Below are positions 37,117 through 45,517 of a stretch of 64,000 nt of DNA, one piece after another. How positions within the stretch are numbered: the stretch's first letter is position 1; each line of letters starts with the position of its first letter. The notes below the pieces were generated by a model. That model did not search any database, was not told the origin of the DNA, and saw only the letters and a program-made list of their open reading frames with translations. Source of the DNA: Bacteroidales bacterium (GTDB lineage Bacteria; Bacteroidota; Bacteroidia; Bacteroidales; P3). Both the position numbers and the translations under genes were made by a program. Location of the stretch: positions 1 to 64,000 of the forward strand of contig JAKVOZ010000006.1 in the NCBI GenBank assembly GCA_022482545.1. Reading direction: 5' to 3'.

Positions 37117-38136
37117 TTACTTTGATTGCTCTTTTGTTGAAAGAAGACCACATGCTGCTAATATATCCTCACCTTTTGATGCACGAATTGTTGTCAAAAG
37201 ACTTTTACTCATGAGTTTATCACGGAATTCTATCATCTCTTTTTCACTTGCTCCAACAAACTCTGTATTTGGTATTGTATGAAACTTTATTAGATTTATT
37301 CGGCAAGAAAGACCATTAAGCAATCGGCAAAGTGCTTTTATATGTTGTTGCTCATTATTCAAATCTTTAAAAACAATATATTCAAAAGTAAGATGTCGTT
37401 GCCCATTCCAAGAGTATTGTTTTAATAATTCAATCGTTTTCTCTATTGGATATGCGTTTTCTATTGGCATCATTTGTTGTCTTTGTTGTGCTATTGGATT
37501 ATGAAGAGATATAGCAACATCTACATCAGTTTGATAAAGAAGGTTCTTTAAATATGGCAAGAACCCAGCCGTTGAAACAGTAAGACGATGTGGCGAAAGT
37601 GCATAACCATAAGAAGATGTAAAAATATCTATTGTCTTTTTTAAGTTCTCATAATTATCAAGTGGCTCTCCCATTCCCATATATACTATATTAGTTATAT
37701 GTTCAAATTCATCAATAGAACGGAATATGTTTAATATTTCATTAGAAGAAAGATTACGAGAAAAGCCTTGCTTGCCTGTTGCACAAAACTTACAATTCAT
37801 TTTGCACCCTGCTTGCGTTGAAATACAAAGAGTAACTCTTTCTTTATCAAATATTGTTACTGCTTCAACCAAAGCATTATCTTCATATTTAAAAAGGTAT
37901 TTCTTTGTCCCGTCTTTTGATGTAACGACATTAGAATACTTTGTTAATCCAACACAATACTTATCTTTAAGTTCATCTCTAAACTTTAATGAAAGATTTG
38001 TCATAGATTCTATATCTTCTATATGCTTTTTATACAACCAATCTGCTATTTGCTTAGCAACGAAAGGTTTTTGATTTAAACTTTTAACAATAACTGTTAA
38101 TTCTTCAAGTGTTTTTCCAAAAAGATATTCTTTCAT
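37117..38136 (-). CDS. rlmN: RlmN, 23S rRNA (A2503-C2) / tRNA (A37-C2) methyltransferase
   Basis: A 339-residue radical SAM methyltransferase. The CxxxCxxC motif is C111, C115 and C118 (QAGCKMNCKFCATG). C329 near the C-terminus (AACGLL) is the cysteine that carries the methyl group, so both key parts are intact. Blocks YMGMGEPLDNYENL, RLTVSTAG and ISLHNPIAQQRQQMMPI are family-specific. It overlaps the upstream YhcC-like gene by 4 bp and forms a three-gene operon with it and the Fe-S protein. Confidence 0.96.
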   Translation of the reverse strand: MKEYLFGKTLEELTVIVKSLNQKPFVAKQIADWLYKKHIEDIESMTNLSLKFRDELKDKYCVGLTKYSNVVTSKDGTKKYLFKYEDNALVEAVTIFDKERVTLCISTQAGCKMNCKFCATGKQGFSRNLSSNEILNIFRSIDEFEHITNIVYMGMGEPLDNYENLKKTIDIFTSSYGYALSPHRLTVSTAGFLPYLKNLLYQTDVDVAISLHNPIAQQRQQMMPIENAYPIEKTIELLKQYSWNGQRHLTFEYIVFKDLNNEQQHIKALCRLLNGLSCRINLIKFHTIPNTEFVGASEKEMIEFRDKLMSKSLLTTIRASKGEDILAACGLLSTKEQSK

Positions 38137-39086
38137 AAATTGTTCTTATAATATTTACCTTGATAAGTATTTGTTTCTATCATTTGTTTTTCTATTTCCT
38201 CAACAATAGTTTCATTACGTATTGTTCCAAAAGAAGGCCCGCAATTATATCTTGGAGGAACTTCGGAAGTAAATCTTTCTATAACAAAATTAGGATTAAG
38301 TTTTTCAAGGAATGAAATAATAAAATTTTTATATTCTTGAAATGAAAAGAAATGAAAAGCATTAGGATTATTATTGTATTCTTCCATCATCTTAGTATTT
38401 TTCAATATTTGAAGTTGATGAAATTTTATTGTATGTAATGGCAACGAAGAAAGGATATCTGCTTGCTTATTCATATCATCTATTGTTTCTGTTGGAAGTC
38501 CAAATATTATGTGTCCGCCAACTCTTATTCCTCTTTTACTTGTTTGTTCTATTGCTTTAGCTGTTTGACTAAACGTATGTCCGCGATTAATAGCTTTAAG
38601 AGTTTTATCATAACAAGATTCTATACCATACTCTACTATTATTTCATATTTTTCTGAAAGCATTTGAAGATAATCAAGTTTTTCATCATCAACACAATCA
38701 GGTCTTGTTCCAATAACTAATCCTATTATTTTTTCATGAGAGAGAGCTTCTTCATATCTTTGTTTTAATATATCAATAGATGCATAAGTATTTGAATATG
38801 CTTGAAAGTATGCTAAATATTTCTCAACTTTCTTGTATCGCCAACTATGAAATTTTATCCCTTCTTCTATTTGCTGATAAATACTTTGATGTCTTTGGCA
38901 ATAAGAAGGATTAAAAGCATCATTAAGGCAAAAACTACAACCATTCTTGCTTATTGTTCCATCTCTATTTGGGCAAGTAAATCCCGCATCTATACTAAGT
39001 TTCTGTATTCTTTTACCATAAACCTTTTTCATATAATTAGAATACGCATTAAAAGGTCTATCGCTATCCCACAAATACTTATTCAT
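38133..39086 (-). CDS. YhcC/TIGR01212-type radical SAM protein
   Basis: A 317-residue radical SAM enzyme. Its iron-sulfur cysteines are C38, C50 and C53 in a CX11CX2C arrangement (TCPNRDGTISKNGCSFC), the special spacing of the TIGR01212 family. YFQAYSNTYASIDILKQRYEEAL, GTRPDCVDDEKLDYL, EYGIESCYDKTLKAINRGH, and RVGGHIIFGLPTET follow in order, also family-typical. The reaction is unknown. It overlaps rlmN by 4 bp and the Fe-S protein gene by 8 bp. Confidence 0.92.
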   Translation of the reverse strand: MNKYLWDSDRPFNAYSNYMKKVYGKRIQKLSIDAGFTCPNRDGTISKNGCSFCLNDAFNPSYCQRHQSIYQQIEEGIKFHSWRYKKVEKYLAYFQAYSNTYASIDILKQRYEEALSHEKIIGLVIGTRPDCVDDEKLDYLQMLSEKYEIIVEYGIESCYDKTLKAINRGHTFSQTAKAIEQTSKRGIRVGGHIIFGLPTETIDDMNKQADILSSLPLHTIKFHQLQILKNTKMMEEYNNNPNAFHFFSFQEYKNFIISFLEKLNPNFVIERFTSEVPPRYNCGPSFGTIRNETIVEEIEKQMIETNTYQGKYYKNNL

Positions 39087-39816
39087 TATTGTTTTTTCTA
39101 CTATCCATTAAAAGAGAAACAATATGAATAGTTTTCAATGGAAGATTATTTTTTTGTATATAATTATTTATGTGCATTAAGCATGCAGCATCTGTACTTA
39201 CTATATATTCTGCTCCATTATTTATTGCAAGTTCCACTTTTTGTCTTGCCAATTCTTCGCTTACTGCTTCATTATATATACTTAATCCACCACCAAATCC
39301 ACAGCAAAAGTTTTCTCCTTCCTTATTAACAATCTCTAATCCCTCTACTTCATTTAGAATTATTCTTGTCTCTGCTTCAAGATTATATTCATTAATACTA
39401 TGACAATTATTATGTAAGAATACTTTATGATTAAACTTTGCTTTTAATTCAAAGTCTCTATTATATGAACAAATAAACTCTGTTATATCCATAATTCTTT
39501 CAGAAAGAGATTTGTAAGAATTATGATTTGATGTGTTATAAAACAATTTCCCAAAATTATTCTTTACATATCCTATACATGCAGTTGAACAACCTACAAT
39601 AAGATTATTACCTTTAAAATCTTCTATAAATTTCTCTCCTAATTCTTTTGCTTGTTTCCAATTACCATTATCATACAACACACGCCCACAACAAGTTTGA
39701 TTAGTGTTATAATTAACTTTATATCCCATATATTTCAAAAGAGAGATTAAATCAAAACCTATCTCTGGATTAAACTGGTCTATACAACATGGAATAAATA
39801 CATCTACTTCTTTCAT
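39079..39816 (-). CDS. (Fe-S)-binding CCG-domain protein, LutA/YkgE-like
   Basis: A 245-residue protein with two cysteine-rich CCG domains: FIPCCIDQFN and TCCGRVLYDNG first, then HNNCHSINEYN with FCCGFGGGLSIYN and DAACLMHI. Such domains bind iron-sulfur clusters and occur in heterodisulfide reductase, glycolate oxidase and the LutABC lactate-use system. LutA is normally followed by lutB and lutC, but here the next two genes are radical SAM proteins. Either it serves another Fe-S reaction or it is separated from its partners. It leads the operon. Confidence 0.88.
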   Translation of the reverse strand: MKEVDVFIPCCIDQFNPEIGFDLISLLKYMGYKVNYNTNQTCCGRVLYDNGNWKQAKELGEKFIEDFKGNNLIVGCSTACIGYVKNNFGKLFYNTSNHNSYKSLSERIMDITEFICSYNRDFELKAKFNHKVFLHNNCHSINEYNLEAETRIILNEVEGLEIVNKEGENFCCGFGGGLSIYNEAVSEELARQKVELAINNGAEYIVSTDAACLMHINNYIQKNNLPLKTIHIVSLLMDSRKNNNE

Positions 39817-39839
39817 TTGTCTTTTTTATGATTGTTTTA

Positions 39840-39847
39840 CAAAATTA
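39840..39847 (-). promoter_or_regulatory. Promoter for the Fe-S protein - YhcC - RlmN operon
   Basis: The minus strand reads TAATTTTG, matching TAnnTTTG, 23 bp before the start codon. It stands back to back with the terC promoter. Confidence 0.55.
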
Positions 39848-39870
39848 GTATATTTTTTTAATTAATTGCG

Positions 39871-39878
39871 TATCTTTG
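39871..39878 (+). promoter_or_regulatory. Promoter for the terC-like gene
   Basis: TATCTTTGCA matches TAnnTTTG, 20 bp before the ATG at 39899. Confidence 0.68.
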
Positions 39879-39898
39879 CACTTAAAAAATAAAATTTT

Positions 39899-40969
39899 AT
39901 GCATTCATCACTTATAGAAACATTGTTTTTTGTAGGATTCACTGTCCTTATACTTAGTTTATTAACTCTTGATTTAGGAATATTTGAGAAGAAAGATAGA
40001 GTAGTAAGTTTTAAGAGAGCGTTAGTAACAACCATTATTTGGATTAGTATTGCTATTCTTTTTGGCGTTGTTGTTCGTTTCTTTGGCAATCAAATGCACG
40101 GTATTGAAGACAAACAAGCCTTAACTGAAATAGTTAATAAATATCATGAAAAAACTTTAAGTAAAACAACACTTGATATGCCTTATGACCAGGCTGTCAA
40201 TTCATATAATAAACAACTAACCTTAGAATATTTTACTGGATATATAATTGAATATTCATTAAGTATTGATAATATATTTGTTATGATACTTATCTTTTCT
40301 TCTTTTTGCGTTCCTGCTCAATATTTCAAAAGAGTTTTAATGTGGGGCATACTTGGAGCAATAATTATGAGGTTCTTATTTATTTTTGCTGCCGGTGCCT
40401 TAATTCAAAAGTATGAACAAGTATTAATGCTCTTTGGTATATTTTTGATTTATTCAGGAATATCCATGTTTATTAAAAGAAATAAAAAAGAAGAAGTTCA
40501 TCCAGAAAAAAATCCTATTGTTAAGTTTTTCTCCAAACTCTTCCCTGTGACACCAACTATTGCAGACCATAGTTTTATTAAAAAGATAGATGGAAAAACT
40601 TTCATTACTCCACTTCTTTTATGCTTAACAGTTATAGAATTTACTGATATATTGTTTGCTGTTGATTCTATTCCTGCTATTTTCTCTGTAACAAAAGACC
40701 CTTATATAGTATTTTTCTCTAACATCTTCGCCATTCTTGGTCTTCGTTCTTTATTTTTCCTTGTAAGCAGTATAATAAAAATGTTCCGTTTCTTAAAAAT
40801 TGGTCTTGCTGTCTTATTGTCGTTTATTGGATTGAAGATGATTTTGGAATGCAAGCCAATAGATATGGATATACCTACAAGTTTTTCCTTAATGTCAATA
40901 CTTGCAATACTTGTAATTAGTATTCTTTTATCAATATTTATACCTGAGAAAAATAAAGTGAAGAAATAA
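39899..40969 (+). CDS. TerC/Alx family integral membrane protein
   Basis: A 356-residue membrane protein with about nine helices. Family landmarks are LTLDLGIFEKK, the acidic helix YSLSIDNIFVMILIFSSF, ALIQKYEQVLMLFGIFLIYSG and VIEFTDILFAVDSIPAIFSVTKDPYIVFFSN, including the conserved acidic residues placed within membrane helices. The family is linked to tellurium resistance, manganese export and metal loading of secreted proteins. The function here is likely Mn or another metal, but the sequence alone cannot decide. It is monocistronic. Confidence 0.92.
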   Translation: MHSSLIETLFFVGFTVLILSLLTLDLGIFEKKDRVVSFKRALVTTIIWISIAILFGVVVRFFGNQMHGIEDKQALTEIVNKYHEKTLSKTTLDMPYDQAVNSYNKQLTLEYFTGYIIEYSLSIDNIFVMILIFSSFCVPAQYFKRVLMWGILGAIIMRFLFIFAAGALIQKYEQVLMLFGIFLIYSGISMFIKRNKKEEVHPEKNPIVKFFSKLFPVTPTIADHSFIKKIDGKTFITPLLLCLTVIEFTDILFAVDSIPAIFSVTKDPYIVFFSNIFAILGLRSLFFLVSSIIKMFRFLKIGLAVLLSFIGLKMILECKPIDMDIPTSFSLMSILAILVISILLSIFIPEKNKVKK

Positions 40970-40979
40970 TTGATTATTT

Positions 40980-41036
40980 CTTCGTAATATCTTATTATAA
41001 CGAAGAGTTAGCGAAATAGAATAAGGAACTATTTGT
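40980..41036. repeat. Short AT-rich interspersed motif overlapping a gene end
   Basis: The units AACGAAGAGTTAGCGAAATA and AGAATAAGGAACTATTT repeat the intergenic motif, and the stop codon of the minus-strand gene ending at 41029 lies inside the second one. Confidence 0.5.
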
Positions 41037-42603
41037 TCTTATGACTTTCTTCCCATCTTTGTTTATATTTATCCATATCTTTGGGAATGTTAAATCCCCA
41101 TTGTTCATTATTAATATGAATAGTTATATTATCAGCCTCTTTTAATTCATATTCATAATTATAAGTTTCCTTCTTATCTTTACATTTATATAAATTAATA
41201 TGTAGTTGTGCCTTACTCTTTTTATTCGCACTCTCCCACCTTTGCTTATATTTATCCATATCTTTTGGAATATTAAACCCACATTCTTCATTATCAAGAT
41301 AAATATTCTTGCCTTCATTTGAAGCCATTTCTAATTTATATGCTTCTAACATCTTCTTATTCTTCCATGAAAATACACTGATATGAATATCATCTTTTTT
41401 ATTCGCACTCTCCCACCTTTGCTTATATTTATCCATATTCAATTTATGCGAACGCTTTTCTTCATTAGGATAAAGATTGACATTAATTATAATATCTTCA
41501 TGGTCTTCTTGCCAACGTTTTTTATACTTATCTAAATTTGAAGGAATAACAACTCCAAATTGCTCCTTATTTTCTTTACTTGTAAGCCTATCTATTTCTC
41601 TTGAATATCGTATATATTTTAATTCTTCAAACTTTTGCCTTTTTAAATATACCTTAACACTGATAATAAGCGTTAAAACAACTGTTATTAAGAATAAAGA
41701 CATCAAACCATTCTCTAAGAGAAAATGTCTAAACGGAGATGATTGAATATATAATCCTCTATCAAAGATAACAATTTTTATTGGGATAAGGCATAAGAAT
41801 ATTATTATTGGAATCTTATTTATTTTTTCATCATCAACCATGTCAATCTCATCTGCTATACCTCTATATTGTTTAACAAAAGGACGACACAAGAAAAATG
41901 ATGTTGCTATTATAAAAAGAATCAAAGAAAATATTTCATTTTTTGTTTCTCTTGGAATAAACCATAAAAGCAATATGATAGAACCAAGAACAACTGGAAA
42001 GAAAATATTTGATAATAAATTATTTATTCTATTTGAAGCAAATGGATTAAAGAGTCTTTTTATTGTAAAAGACATTCCGCCAAAAACAATAAAAACTATT
42101 AAAAATGATAATATAACACATATATATTTGATTACTTTACTTGGGAAGGTTATTTTTAGAAAGTCAGATACAAGATTGCAGTTCCATAAATTAAATATAT
42201 GTCCAAAAGAATAATTTCCATGTATCCTAACGCTAATACAAAGTATTGTCCAAAACAATAATCGCCTAATGTTGAGTCGTTCTGTATTCCATTTAAAGAA
42301 AAATAAGAAAGCAACTAACATTAATATAACTTCTATAAAGACAGGAGTAGCAAAAACATTGATAACATTATCTGCCGACTCCCATATTTGGTCTGTTGCT
42401 GCTGTATTAACACTATTGAAATCTATTTCACTTGCATAAACAACCATATTAGCTCCAATAGTAAATGCAGGTATAGCCGTAAATATCTGAAATATATAGA
42501 ACACACCAAGATAAACAAGAACAAATAACACGGTATTATTAACTAATCCTGCCTTGTCTATGTTAGCATTTTTTATTTTATTATAGATGTTCTCTATTTC
42601 CAT
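41029..42603 (-). CDS. Membrane protein with C-terminal DKYKQRWE repeats
   Basis: A 524-residue protein that I do not recognise. Roughly the first 340 residues hold about eight hydrophobic helices. The cytoplasmic-looking tail (about 350-524) carries four copies of a 12-residue motif, DKYKKRWQEDH/MDKYKQRWES(A/H), at about residues 357, 390, 449 and 510, separated by beta-like stretches (INVNLYPNE, IHISVFSWKN, LHINLYKCKD, ITIHINNEQWG). The DNA of two motif copies is identical over about 40 bp, a sign of recent duplication. It starts 10 bp inside the end of the preceding gene (42594-43019). Confidence 0.82.
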   Translation of the reverse strand: MEIENIYNKIKNANIDKAGLVNNTVLFVLVYLGVFYIFQIFTAIPAFTIGANMVVYASEIDFNSVNTAATDQIWESADNVINVFATPVFIEVILMLVAFLFFFKWNTERLNIRRLLFWTILCISVRIHGNYSFGHIFNLWNCNLVSDFLKITFPSKVIKYICVILSFLIVFIVFGGMSFTIKRLFNPFASNRINNLLSNIFFPVVLGSIILLLWFIPRETKNEIFSLILFIIATSFFLCRPFVKQYRGIADEIDMVDDEKINKIPIIIFLCLIPIKIVIFDRGLYIQSSPFRHFLLENGLMSLFLITVVLTLIISVKVYLKRQKFEELKYIRYSREIDRLTSKENKEQFGVVIPSNLDKYKKRWQEDHEDIIINVNLYPNEEKRSHKLNMDKYKQRWESANKKDDIHISVFSWKNKKMLEAYKLEMASNEGKNIYLDNEECGFNIPKDMDKYKQRWESANKKSKAQLHINLYKCKDKKETYNYEYELKEADNITIHINNEQWGFNIPKDMDKYKQRWEESHKNK

Positions 42604-43019
42604 TTATACCAAAACATTTGGTCTTTAACTTGAACTTCAAGAATATCTTGTATCTCTTTTACCATAAGAACAAAAACTTCAAGATTATTATTTCTCAACC
42701 ATTCTAATCCATCTTTTTCCTTACGACATGCAGCAGAAAAATTAATCATAAAATCATCTTTTGCATTAAGAGTCCACATAACTGCTTTCTTTTCGCCATC
42801 AATTGCATTACTTAAAACGCCTAATGAGCCAAAACCATTATCAAACAACCAATGCAAAGCATCAACATCTCCCCTTACTGCATTACTCCAAGCCGCAAGT
42901 TCAGGATAGCCGTTATTTAATAGATATTTAAAGAACTTCTTGTTACCTTTTAATGATTCTAAAAGAGCAAGAATAACTTTAATATCATAACCTAATAATG
43001 TTTTTTCTGTTATATTCAC
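42594..43019 (-). CDS. Hypothetical helical-repeat protein
   Basis: A 141-residue protein starting at GTG. It has four helical pairs resembling ankyrin or other alpha-hairpin repeats: FFKYLLNNGYPELAAWSNAV, then ALHWLFDNGFGSLGVLSNAI, then VMWTLNAKDDFMINFSAA, then GLEWLRNNNLEVFVLMV. The pattern (A/L)(L)xWL..NN.... is regular at about 34 residues. Ankyrin consensus residues are missing, so the family is unknown. It follows pheT by 12 bp and overlaps the next gene by 10 bp, so it is likely the partner of that membrane protein. Confidence 0.7.
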   Translation of the reverse strand: MNITEKTLLGYDIKVILALLESLKGNKKFFKYLLNNGYPELAAWSNAVRGDVDALHWLFDNGFGSLGVLSNAIDGEKKAVMWTLNAKDDFMINFSAACRKEKDGLEWLRNNNLEVFVLMVKEIQDILEVQVKDQMFWYKWK

Positions 43020-43031
43020 TATACAAATACA

Positions 43032-45494
43032 TTATCTTAATTTAGCTCCAAGTTTATCCTCAAATGATTTTAAGAGTTTATTCATTATAGACTCTATTTG
43101 TTTATCATTTAATGTTTTTTCCTCATCTTGAAGAATAAAACTTACTGCATATTGTTTCTTTCCTTGTGGTAATTTGTCTCCTTTATATTCATCAAACAAA
43201 CCTACTTTCTTTAACAACTTCTTTTCTGTTGCAAAAGCAAGTTTTTCTATATCTAAGAAACTAACATTATTGTCAATAACTAATGCTAAATCTCTTCTTA
43301 CTTCTGGAAATCTTGATATGTTTTGATATTGTACTTCTTTCTTTGGAATAAGCCTCATTACATTATTCCAATTCATATCACAATAATAAACGTTTTGTTT
43401 AATATCAAATAGTTTTCTTGTAGAACAAGACACCTCTCCAATAAACATTATTGTCTTTTTATTATCTTTTTGAATAAACTCTAATCCTTGTTGAAAATAA
43501 GATTTGTTAGTATTAATTATCTCCAATCTATTAATATCAACTCTTAATCTTTGAAGAATATTTAAGGCAATGTTTTTTAGATAAAAGAAATCAGTATCAT
43601 TTTGATTTTTTTGCCAAGATTCCTTACTACTCTTACCTGTTGTAAGAATAGATAAATGTTTTTCTTCTTTATATCTTTTATCAACAGAAAGTGAATCATC
43701 AACACCTAACTCTTTCTCATAACAATTACCAAACTCAAAAATCTTTATATCACTTATCTGTCTATTTATATTGTAACTCAAAACCTCTAAGCCTCCATAA
43801 AGAAGAGTTTGTCTCATAAGTGCTAATTCCTTACTCAAAGCATTTAGTATTTTAACACTCCTATCTAACGGAAAGTCAATATTATTTTCATAATACGCAA
43901 TCTTAGTAAGAGAATTATTCATTGTTTCATTGAAACCATTGTTTGCAAGATATGAAGTTATAATATTTTGTATTTTTTCTGGATTTGGTTTTATATCATA
44001 ATTAACACAACTCTTTATATTCTCCGAAAAATCTACATTATTATAGCCATATATTCTAAGTATTTCTTCTACTAAATCACAAGGACGAGTAACATCAACC
44101 TTGTTTGTTGGAATGATTGCAGTAAGTGAAGTATCTGAAAAGTTCTCTACTTGAATATTTAATGCAAGAAGAATTTCTTTTATTTTATTTCTTTCTATTT
44201 TCTTTCCAACTAATGTATCTAAATAATTGAAATCAAGATTAATTCTTGCCTTTTCAAATGTTTTTGGATAAACATCAAAGATTTGAGAAGATATTTTACC
44301 ACCTGCAATTTCTTTTATCAACATTGCAACACGTTTCAACGCATAAACAGTAATATTAGGGTCTGCTCCCCTTTCATAACGAAAAGATGCATCTGTTTGA
44401 AGTGTATGATATTTTGCTGCTTTTCTAATTACCACTGGATTAAAATAAGCACTTTCAATAAAAACATTTTTTGTTGTATCTGTTATACCGCTATCTTTTC
44501 CTCCAAATATTCCTCCTAAACACATAGGTTCTTCACTATTACAAACCATTGCTTCTTTGCCATTAAGTTCTCTATCAATGCCATCAAGCGTTGTAAAATG
44601 TGTTCCTTTTTCAAGTGTTTTAACTTCTATTGTATTACCTTTTATTTTATCTAAATCAAAAGAATGCAAAGGTTGTCCTACTTCCATAAGAACAAAGTTT
44701 GTTGCATCTACAATATTATTAATAGGACGTATGCCTATTGAACGTAAATGCTCTTTTAACCATTCTGGTGATTGTTCAACTGTAACATCTGATATTGTAA
44801 GTCCTGAATATCTTCCACAAAGATTAGTATCTATTTTAATGTCTATATTATTCTTATTATCATCAATTGCAAATTCATCAACACTTGGAATTAAAAGTGG
44901 TTGTTGTTCATTCATTTGACTTTTCAATATAGCAACTAAATCCCTTCCAACTCCTAAATGCGAAGTAGCGTCTGAACGATTGGCTGTAAGTCCTATTTCA
45001 AATATATAATCATCTTTAACATTAAAATATGTTTTTGCTGGTGTTCCTGGTTCCACATCGCCTTTTAAAACCATTATACCGTCATGATTGTTTCCTAAAC
45101 CAAGCTCTTTCTCTGAACAAATCATTCCTTCGCTCTCTTCTCCTCTCAATTTGCTTTTCTTTATCTCATAACAATCATCTTCACTATAAACTTTCGCTCC
45201 AATAGTTGCTACAACTACTTTTTGGTCTTTATCTACGTTTGGAGCACCACAAACAATCTTCAATATCTTTCCTTGTCCAACATCAACAGTTGTTAAATGC
45301 AAGTGATCACTATTAGGATGAGCAACACATGTTAGTACTTTGCCAATAACATATTTCTCCATTCCTCCTTTTATACTTTCAACTTTCTCAACTCCTTCAA
45401 CTTCTAATCCTGAAAAAGTAAGCAATTGTGCAACTTTCTCAGCTGATTGCTGTGTTGGAACATACTCTCTTAACCAATTATATGATATTTTCAT
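43032..45494 (-). CDS. pheT: Phenylalanine--tRNA ligase beta subunit
   Basis: An 820-residue beta chain of PheRS. A tRNA-binding domain occupies about residues 40-150 (VLTCVAHPNSDHLHLTTVDVG), followed by B3/B4 editing (ATNFVLMEVGQPLHSFD), B5 (PKTFEKARINLDF, ending in a helical part), and at the C-terminus the ferredoxin-like anticodon domain (SRFPEVRRDLALVID, FILQDEEKTLNDKQIESIMNKL). Length matches bacterial PheT. It is not next to pheS. It lies 23 bp downstream of the S46 peptidase gene and 12 bp upstream of a small unknown gene. Confidence 0.96.
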   Translation of the reverse strand: MKISYNWLREYVPTQQSAEKVAQLLTFSGLEVEGVEKVESIKGGMEKYVIGKVLTCVAHPNSDHLHLTTVDVGQGKILKIVCGAPNVDKDQKVVVATIGAKVYSEDDCYEIKKSKLRGEESEGMICSEKELGLGNNHDGIMVLKGDVEPGTPAKTYFNVKDDYIFEIGLTANRSDATSHLGVGRDLVAILKSQMNEQQPLLIPSVDEFAIDDNKNNIDIKIDTNLCGRYSGLTISDVTVEQSPEWLKEHLRSIGIRPINNIVDATNFVLMEVGQPLHSFDLDKIKGNTIEVKTLEKGTHFTTLDGIDRELNGKEAMVCNSEEPMCLGGIFGGKDSGITDTTKNVFIESAYFNPVVIRKAAKYHTLQTDASFRYERGADPNITVYALKRVAMLIKEIAGGKISSQIFDVYPKTFEKARINLDFNYLDTLVGKKIERNKIKEILLALNIQVENFSDTSLTAIIPTNKVDVTRPCDLVEEILRIYGYNNVDFSENIKSCVNYDIKPNPEKIQNIITSYLANNGFNETMNNSLTKIAYYENNIDFPLDRSVKILNALSKELALMRQTLLYGGLEVLSYNINRQISDIKIFEFGNCYEKELGVDDSLSVDKRYKEEKHLSILTTGKSSKESWQKNQNDTDFFYLKNIALNILQRLRVDINRLEIINTNKSYFQQGLEFIQKDNKKTIMFIGEVSCSTRKLFDIKQNVYYCDMNWNNVMRLIPKKEVQYQNISRFPEVRRDLALVIDNNVSFLDIEKLAFATEKKLLKKVGLFDEYKGDKLPQGKKQYAVSFILQDEEKTLNDKQIESIMNKLLKSFEDKLGAKLR

Positions 45495-45517
45495 CTTATT
45501 ATTATTTTTCTTTTTTA

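Noticed and set aside
39899-40969. Tellurite resistance operon
   Set aside because: Only a TerC family member is present; the rest of a ter cluster (terZ, A, B, D, E) is absent, so resistance is not implied.
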